DNA of 57,424 nucleotides from NCBI GenBank assembly GCA_019359285.1, contig JAHHHQ010000070.1, positions 1 to 57,424 of the forward strand, written 5' to 3'. The DNA comes from Nodosilinea sp. WJT8-NPBG4 (GTDB lineage: Bacteria > Cyanobacteriota > Cyanobacteriia > Phormidesmidales > Phormidesmidaceae). Positions within the stretch are counted from its first letter, which is position 1. Each line of letters starts with the position of its first letter. The notes beneath the pieces were generated by a model. That model did no database searches, was not told the origin of the DNA, and saw only the letters and a list, made by a program, of their open reading frames with translations. Below, in pieces: positions 53,017-57,424 of the stretch. The translations under genes and the position numbers were made by a program.

Positions 53017-53826
53017 CTAATCGTCGGGCGGAAACTGAAGTCTCATCTCGCCGGTTTCGCTAATCATGACGCTGCCGCCAAGGGCCTCGATGCGATCGAT
53101 GGCTTTTTGGCGAGTCGCATCGTCAAAGGCATTGGCCAAAACACTGGCCCAGGCATTGACCTGGGCCTGCTTGCTGAGGGGGTTATTAGCTAAGAAATCC
53201 GCTGTACGCTGAGAATTTTCTGCAATGCTCGGAGCATCTGCCTCGGGTGATTGCCGTCCCCAGTCGGCTGCGGTTTGAAAAGATTGTTGGGCCGCCTTGC
53301 CGTCACCCAGGTAGAGCAGCTCATCTACACCACGATAGCGCCAGATATAAAACCCATCGGATGGCACAGTTGAGTTCAAGCGTTCTAGCCCCTGTGCAGT
53401 AATTGCAACGCTTTGCTCAGGCTGGGCAGCAAAATTGCTGGTACTGCCCGACAAAAATAGATAAAACATTCGGTAATACGGGTCTTTGGGGATGACAACC
53501 CGGAAGAACTCTGGGCTAAGGTCGTAACCCGTTGTAGCTCGGGCCTCGTCGTCACCAAAGTACTGCAAAAAACGCAGAAAGAACCAGTCAGACACTAGAT
53601 TGTCGAACCCAAAGGTGGGCATTTTCTGGGCCAGCGCCAGGGTTGCAGCAGTCGATTGGTCTTGCTGGTCAAGCCGTTGGTTGGTAGCGCTGCGGTCTTG
53701 CAGGTTAGCCAGGCGCTGTTGCTGTAGGGGTACCAATGCCAGCAGCAGCGCAATGGGCAGTACCCAAACTGCCAGATGTTTAGCCCAGAGCAAGGGTGGG
53801 CGGCGTTTGCTTGAAGAGAGCTGCAT
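53017..53826 (-). CDS. Membrane-anchored conserved protein, unknown function
   Basis: A 269-residue protein with a basic start (MQLSSSKRRPPLLW), one N-terminal membrane helix (AVWVLPIALLLALVPL) and a polar body predicted outside the cytoplasm. Conserved-looking parts are NLVSDWFFLRFLQYFGD and FRVVIPKDPYYRMFY, and helical repeats like TPR follow. I know similar proteins only from cyanobacteria. It is divergent from the O-antigen-ligase-type gene, so it may share its promoter region and its function. Confidence 0.65.
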   Translation of the reverse strand: MQLSSSKRRPPLLWAKHLAVWVLPIALLLALVPLQQQRLANLQDRSATNQRLDQQDQSTAATLALAQKMPTFGFDNLVSDWFFLRFLQYFGDDEARATTGYDLSPEFFRVVIPKDPYYRMFYLFLSGSTSNFAAQPEQSVAITAQGLERLNSTVPSDGFYIWRYRGVDELLYLGDGKAAQQSFQTAADWGRQSPEADAPSIAENSQRTADFLANNPLSKQAQVNAWASVLANAFDDATRQKAIDRIEALGGSVMISETGEMRLQFPPDD

Positions 53827-53981
53827 AGTGTGGGCGCAAGGGTAAGAAACCTATAGAGCGGGCTTCAGGCTTTGGGGTAGTTCTAGAATAAGTCTACCCA
53901 CTGTGGCTACGATCGCAATTGAGGTGCTTCAATTCAGCCTCCTCATTTCCTCAGCAGCTTTGTAACCTATTGGCATCTCCC

Positions 53982-56543
53982 ATGGCCCAAACCTCTTCTC
54001 AACAACTCGATGCTGCCTTCAAAGGTTGGTGGCTGGGAGGGGTAGGCCTGTTGGCTATTGTCGTAATGACCTGGCTACCCCACAGCTATCTACGTATGGT
54101 GAGCTGGCCCTGGGCTTTGGTTTGGCAGCTGGGGTTTTTGGCTTTTGGCAGTTGGCTGGTCTGGCAGCTGCGCCAGTTTCACGTACCGTTTCGTCCCATG
54201 GGCTATGGGCTTGATTGGGCCGTAGTCGGCACAGGTGTTGGTTTAATAGTTTGCAGTCTGGCCAGCGACTTCAAAACGGTGGCCCTGTGGAATGTGGTTT
54301 TAGCAACGTACTACTTTTTTGCTTTGTACTGCGGCGTCAATTGGGTAAACCAGGCTCAGCTCAAAGCCACTCAGATCGCCGCAGCGATCGCCACGACTAT
54401 GCTAGGCACCGCCCTAATTTCCCTGCTCCTATGGCGACCTGCATCTGGGGCAGAGCTAGACGACAGTTTTTCTGCCGCCCTGCGCAATGCTATGCCCTTT
54501 GGCCACCACAATTTCGTGGGCGGTTACTTTGCCCTAGCGCTGCCGTTTGTTGCAGCCTGTGCTGTGGCCTTTAAGGGATGGCTGCGGTGGCTGGCGGTGG
54601 CGGCCTCAGTCTTGGCTGCGATCGCTCTCTATGTCAGTGGATCACGGGGCGCACTGTTGGGGATTTTGGTGTGGTTGCTCGTAACCGTTATTGCCTTTGT
54701 AGTCAACCCCGCAGCTAAGGGTAAGATCCAGCGCTGGCTGCTGGGCGGGCTAGGGGTAACCATAGCGATCGGTGTTCTAGCCAGCAATTCACGGTTTCGC
54801 AGTTTATTTGGCGGCCTAGATTTTAATCATCCCTCTGGCTTTGTGGTGCAGGATGGCCCGGTGCTCGATCGCTACTTCCTGGCTAAGACTGCCCTCAACA
54901 TCTTCAGCCATCGTCCTCTAGTAGGCGTAGGGCCAGGGGTGATGAGCCACGTTTCAAATCTATATCGCCCCATAGAAACTGGCTTGGGTTTAGACCACTC
55001 TCAGCAGCTCCACAGCACTCCGTTTCAGCTTCTAGGAGAGATGGGGCTACTGGGCCTTGGGCTGTACCTGGCCTGGCTAGTGGTGATCGCTGCACTCTGG
55101 CTACGCCTGTACCGAACTGTGAAGGACCGGGGTAATCAATGGCTGCTGTATGGCTTAGGCGGGAGCCTCTTGGCCTATGGGGTATCTAGCTTAACCGACT
55201 ATCAGCTTGAAAACGTTGGCATTTCTATGGTGCTGATGGCATTGCTTTTGCTGTTGTCATCCCTGGCCAACCAAACCGAACTGCCTCCTCCTACCCTCCT
55301 TGGTAGTGCGGCCCGGCGCTATCTCAGTTTGGGTTTGGTAGCCTGGCTAGTGATTACGGGCTACCTGTGGCTCAAGGCTGACCTGGGTTTCTTTTTTGCC
55401 CATCGCGCTCTTAGTCGGGCAGAACAAGGTGATGTAGCCGGTTCTCTACAGCAGCTCTCGTCCGCCGCCGCCTTCGTTCCTTGGGACCCCACCTATCCTG
55501 CCCTGTCTGCGCAAAACATCTATCAACTACTGCCTCTAGTGCCTCCCGCTGAGCAAGATGCTGTGCGCCGAGATGTCCTGGCCAATCTGTATAGCGCTGT
55601 TGCGATCGCCCCCAACGACGCCTGGTTTAATTACAACATGGCGGTTTTGCTGTTACCCCAAGACCCAACAGCAGCAGCAGGCTATAGCCGCCGCGCCGTG
55701 CAACTACTCCCCAGGAAAAGTGCCTTAAGCCGCTATGTGCTAGGGCAAACTTACCTAGCCCAGGGACAAACCGAAGCCGCCATAACCGCATTTGGTCTTC
55801 AAGGCCTGGCCCAGCCCGAATTCTTGACTCTCCCCCTCTGGGAGCAAGAGCCGGTAGCCCCAATTAAGCAGCAGGTTTTAGATCAGGTGTTGACCTACCA
55901 CGAGACCGTGCTTGAGGGTCTATCGCCAGAGGTTCCAGGCTATTTCACCTTCTATGACCAAACAGCGCTGATCCGCTGGTGGCAGAGACAACCTCTCACC
56001 GCCAATCGTGATAGCCTACGACCGATTACTCAGGCAGTTGTGGCCACAGACCAAAGCCTAGAAGCGGCTCTAGCTATCGTTAACCAATCGCTAGAAGCCA
56101 CTCCCCAAGATCAGGCCCTGTTGCTGCTGCGGGCATGGCTTGCGCCAGCCGCCTTTGCCCAGCCCTACTTTGCCGAAACCGATCTTCCTGCACCCGAGAA
56201 GGCCCTACTGGCCGAATCGCTGGGGCAATTTCGGGATGCACGATCGTGGTTGACTTCTATGGTAGAACCGGCCGAACTGACCGGCCGCAGCCTGTTAGGG
56301 CTCACCTATCGCAATCGATATGCTCAGGGCATCAACTTTATTGCTCCCATCGAGGGAATGGAGCAGTGGGTTATCCCCAGCCTGCTGGGATTGTTTGAGG
56401 AGTTGCCCAGGGAATTTGTGGCGCTAGACCAAGCTATAGAGACGATTCAAACCGAGCAGCTTAACTTACCCAGTGCCGTCAACAATCGCTTTGAAATTAC
56501 ACCCCTGCCTTCACTGCCCGAAAACTTTTTTGATCGGGTGTGA
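53982..56543 (+). CDS. O-antigen ligase / O-oligosaccharyltransferase-type membrane protein
   Basis: ATG 53982 (MAQTSSQQL) is preferred; 853 residues. Residues about 15-470 hold 12 or so membrane helices with the Wzy_C/WaaL pattern, including GHHNFVGGYFALALP, SGSRGALLG and a large loop with 'RPLVGVGPGVMSH' and 'HSQQLHSTPFQLLGEMG'. The His and Arg in these loops are typical of O-antigen ligases and PglL/PilO-type enzymes. The remaining part is soluble with TPR-like helical repeats. It should move a lipid-linked glycan to an acceptor. A type IV pilin gene begins 83 bases downstream, so pilin is a possible acceptor. Confidence 0.75.
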   Translation: MAQTSSQQLDAAFKGWWLGGVGLLAIVVMTWLPHSYLRMVSWPWALVWQLGFLAFGSWLVWQLRQFHVPFRPMGYGLDWAVVGTGVGLIVCSLASDFKTVALWNVVLATYYFFALYCGVNWVNQAQLKATQIAAAIATTMLGTALISLLLWRPASGAELDDSFSAALRNAMPFGHHNFVGGYFALALPFVAACAVAFKGWLRWLAVAASVLAAIALYVSGSRGALLGILVWLLVTVIAFVVNPAAKGKIQRWLLGGLGVTIAIGVLASNSRFRSLFGGLDFNHPSGFVVQDGPVLDRYFLAKTALNIFSHRPLVGVGPGVMSHVSNLYRPIETGLGLDHSQQLHSTPFQLLGEMGLLGLGLYLAWLVVIAALWLRLYRTVKDRGNQWLLYGLGGSLLAYGVSSLTDYQLENVGISMVLMALLLLLSSLANQTELPPPTLLGSAARRYLSLGLVAWLVITGYLWLKADLGFFFAHRALSRAEQGDVAGSLQQLSSAAAFVPWDPTYPALSAQNIYQLLPLVPPAEQDAVRRDVLANLYSAVAIAPNDAWFNYNMAVLLLPQDPTAAAGYSRRAVQLLPRKSALSRYVLGQTYLAQGQTEAAITAFGLQGLAQPEFLTLPLWEQEPVAPIKQQVLDQVLTYHETVLEGLSPEVPGYFTFYDQTALIRWWQRQPLTANRDSLRPITQAVVATDQSLEAALAIVNQSLEATPQDQALLLLRAWLAPAAFAQPYFAETDLPAPEKALLAESLGQFRDARSWLTSMVEPAELTGRSLLGLTYRNRYAQGINFIAPIEGMEQWVIPSLLGLFEELPREFVALDQAIETIQTEQLNLPSAVNNRFEITPLPSLPENFFDRV

Positions 56544-56626
56544 TCGCTCGGTTAGAGCACGTGGGTAAGTTAGACCTAGGCGCAAATACATCTCTACCGC
56601 CGCCTAAACCCAAGGAGACTACACCT

Positions 56627-57169
56627 ATGAAAGCATCTCTCAAAGCCAACCTGCTCAAGCACTTCATCGCAAAGAAAGAAGAAGGCGGCTTCACCCTAAT
56701 TGAACTGCTGGTGGTTATTATCATCATCGGTATTCTGGCTGCGATCGCCCTGCCTTCTTTCCTCAACCAAGCTAACAAAGCTCGTCAGTCGGAAGCTAAA
56801 ACCTACGTTGGTTCCATGAACCGTGGCCAGCAAGCTTACCGTCTAGAAAACCCCACGTTTGCTCCTGGTTTTGTGGAACTGGCTATTGGTATTCCTTCCA
56901 ACACCACTTACTACAACTACACCATTGGTGCTAGTGGGCCTTTTGGTGCAACGGCTTTTGCTGACAGAGTTGATACCGCTCTGAAGAGCTACGTCGGTGC
57001 TGCCCAGCTAAATTCGGGTAGTGCAACCACGGAAGCAACCACGATTGCAATCATTTGTGAATCGACTCAAGCTAACGTTGCTGCCACCGCGGGTGCCCTG
57101 TCTCAATTCAGCACAAGTGCTAGCCAGTCTGCTACTGCTTGCACAAACGGTACCTGGAAGAAACTCTAA
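56627..57169 (+). CDS. pilA: Type IV pilin-like protein
   Basis: ATG 56627 is preceded by AAGGAGA at 56612, giving 180 residues. The leader of 21 residues ends in GG and is cut before F22. The mature chain starts FTLIELLVVIIIIGILAAIALP, with the usual Glu at mature position 5. The C-terminal half has two Cys (near 143 and 172) that can form the D-region disulfide. It should assemble into type IV pili for motility, adhesion or uptake of DNA. The upstream ligase-type gene lies close, and a hairpin terminator follows. Confidence 0.88.
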   Translation: MKASLKANLLKHFIAKKEEGGFTLIELLVVIIIIGILAAIALPSFLNQANKARQSEAKTYVGSMNRGQQAYRLENPTFAPGFVELAIGIPSNTTYYNYTIGASGPFGATAFADRVDTALKSYVGAAQLNSGSATTEATTIAIICESTQANVAATAGALSQFSTSASQSATACTNGTWKKL

Positions 57170-57210
57170 GTCATTGACTAGCGCTTGATTTCTAGTTTCT
57201 AATAACATTT

Positions 57211-57246
57211 GAGGCTCAGTCACTTATTTTTAAGTAACTGAGCCTC
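57211..57246 (+). terminator. Hairpin terminator after the pilin gene
   Basis: GAGGCTCAGT (57211-57220) pairs with ACTGAGCCTC (57237-57246). Inside, ACTTA pairs with TAAGT around TTTT. The stem lies 42 bases after the pilin stop. Confidence 0.82.
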
Positions 57247-57350
57247 AATTCTTTGAAGCAAGTTTAAGAAATCTGCTATCAACTTAATATCGAGAGTAAT
57301 ATAGCTAAAGCCACTTAGGTTAGGACACTGCTTGTTTGAGGATTGACTCC

Positions 57351-57424
57351 ATGGCAACGCGCAAGCCGTCGTCATGGGGAAGGAGTTTTCGAATTCGGCT
57401 TTTTAACCAACCCCAGCATTTCTC
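57351..57424 (+). CDS. Possible start of a further gene, cut by the window end
   Basis: An open frame from ATG 57351 (MATRKPSSWGRSFRIRLFNQ) runs to the window end without a stop. GAGG (57338-57341) lies nine bases before it. The basic N-terminus would suit a membrane-anchored protein. The evidence is thin: 24 codons only, no family recognised. Confidence 0.3.
   Translation, partial: MATRKPSSWGRSFRIRLFNQPQHF

Noticed and set aside
1..57424. CRISPR array, prophage or rRNA operon
   Set aside because: No regularly spaced repeats, phage structural genes or rRNA-like sequence were seen.

Overview
The window comes from a filamentous cyanobacterium, probably of the Leptolyngbya/Nodosilinea kind, although species cannot be settled from sequence alone. 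The lineage evidence is chlD for chlorophyll synthesis, the frequent HIP1 octamer GCGATCGC, a fraC-fraD-fraE cluster for cell-cell septal junctions of filaments, and several cyanobacteria-restricted small families. Most genes look chromosomal. No phage, CRISPR array or rRNA operon is visible, and the only RNA gene seen is a tRNA-Lys.

Layout. 1-4453 looks acquired and is partly decayed. An IS630-type transposase end has cut an AraC-type regulator. Beside it lie two possible operator elements, an alpha/beta hydrolase that has lost its nucleophile region, two short-chain dehydrogenases and a zinc alcohol dehydrogenase. 4466-8142 holds a DUF3592 gene broken by an in-frame stop, a DHRS1-like reductase and small conserved or membrane proteins. 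8300-10718 is fraC-fraD-fraE on the minus strand. 10867-16378 holds a tandem CobO-like protein, a PRC-barrel protein, an oxidoreductase-SelD fusion and two small proteins. 16714-22757 holds chlD, a class III nucleotide cyclase with three copies of an unrecognised C-terminal repeat, a pentapeptide-repeat protein and a second PRC-barrel protein.

23098-28389 is the most striking gene: a 1763-residue protein with three TIR domains, each followed by the same kind of linker, then one membrane segment and a long WD40 array. 28859-48000 is mostly housekeeping (smc, a YqgF-like nuclease, nadK, a glycosyltransferase, an inositol-phosphatase-like enzyme, fba, tRNA-Lys, hemB, surE) plus a 1309-residue polytopic membrane protein. 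It also has a PhnC/PhnD-type transporter pair whose binding protein resembles the putative selenate-binding group, which fits with the SelD fusion 30 kb away.

48006-49186 is a small toxin-antitoxin/Uma2 cluster. 49357-53009 holds the bifunctional proline-catabolic enzyme and a eukaryote-like cyclophilin. 53017-57424 holds a membrane-anchored conserved protein, a WaaL/PglL-type O-antigen ligase and, 83 bases downstream of it, a type IV pilin. This pairing suggests pilin glycosylation, but that is inference.

The best candidates for something undescribed are the triple-TIR/WD40 protein, the cyclase with tripled C-terminal repeats, the ligase-pilin pair, and the split selenium set with no visible permease.
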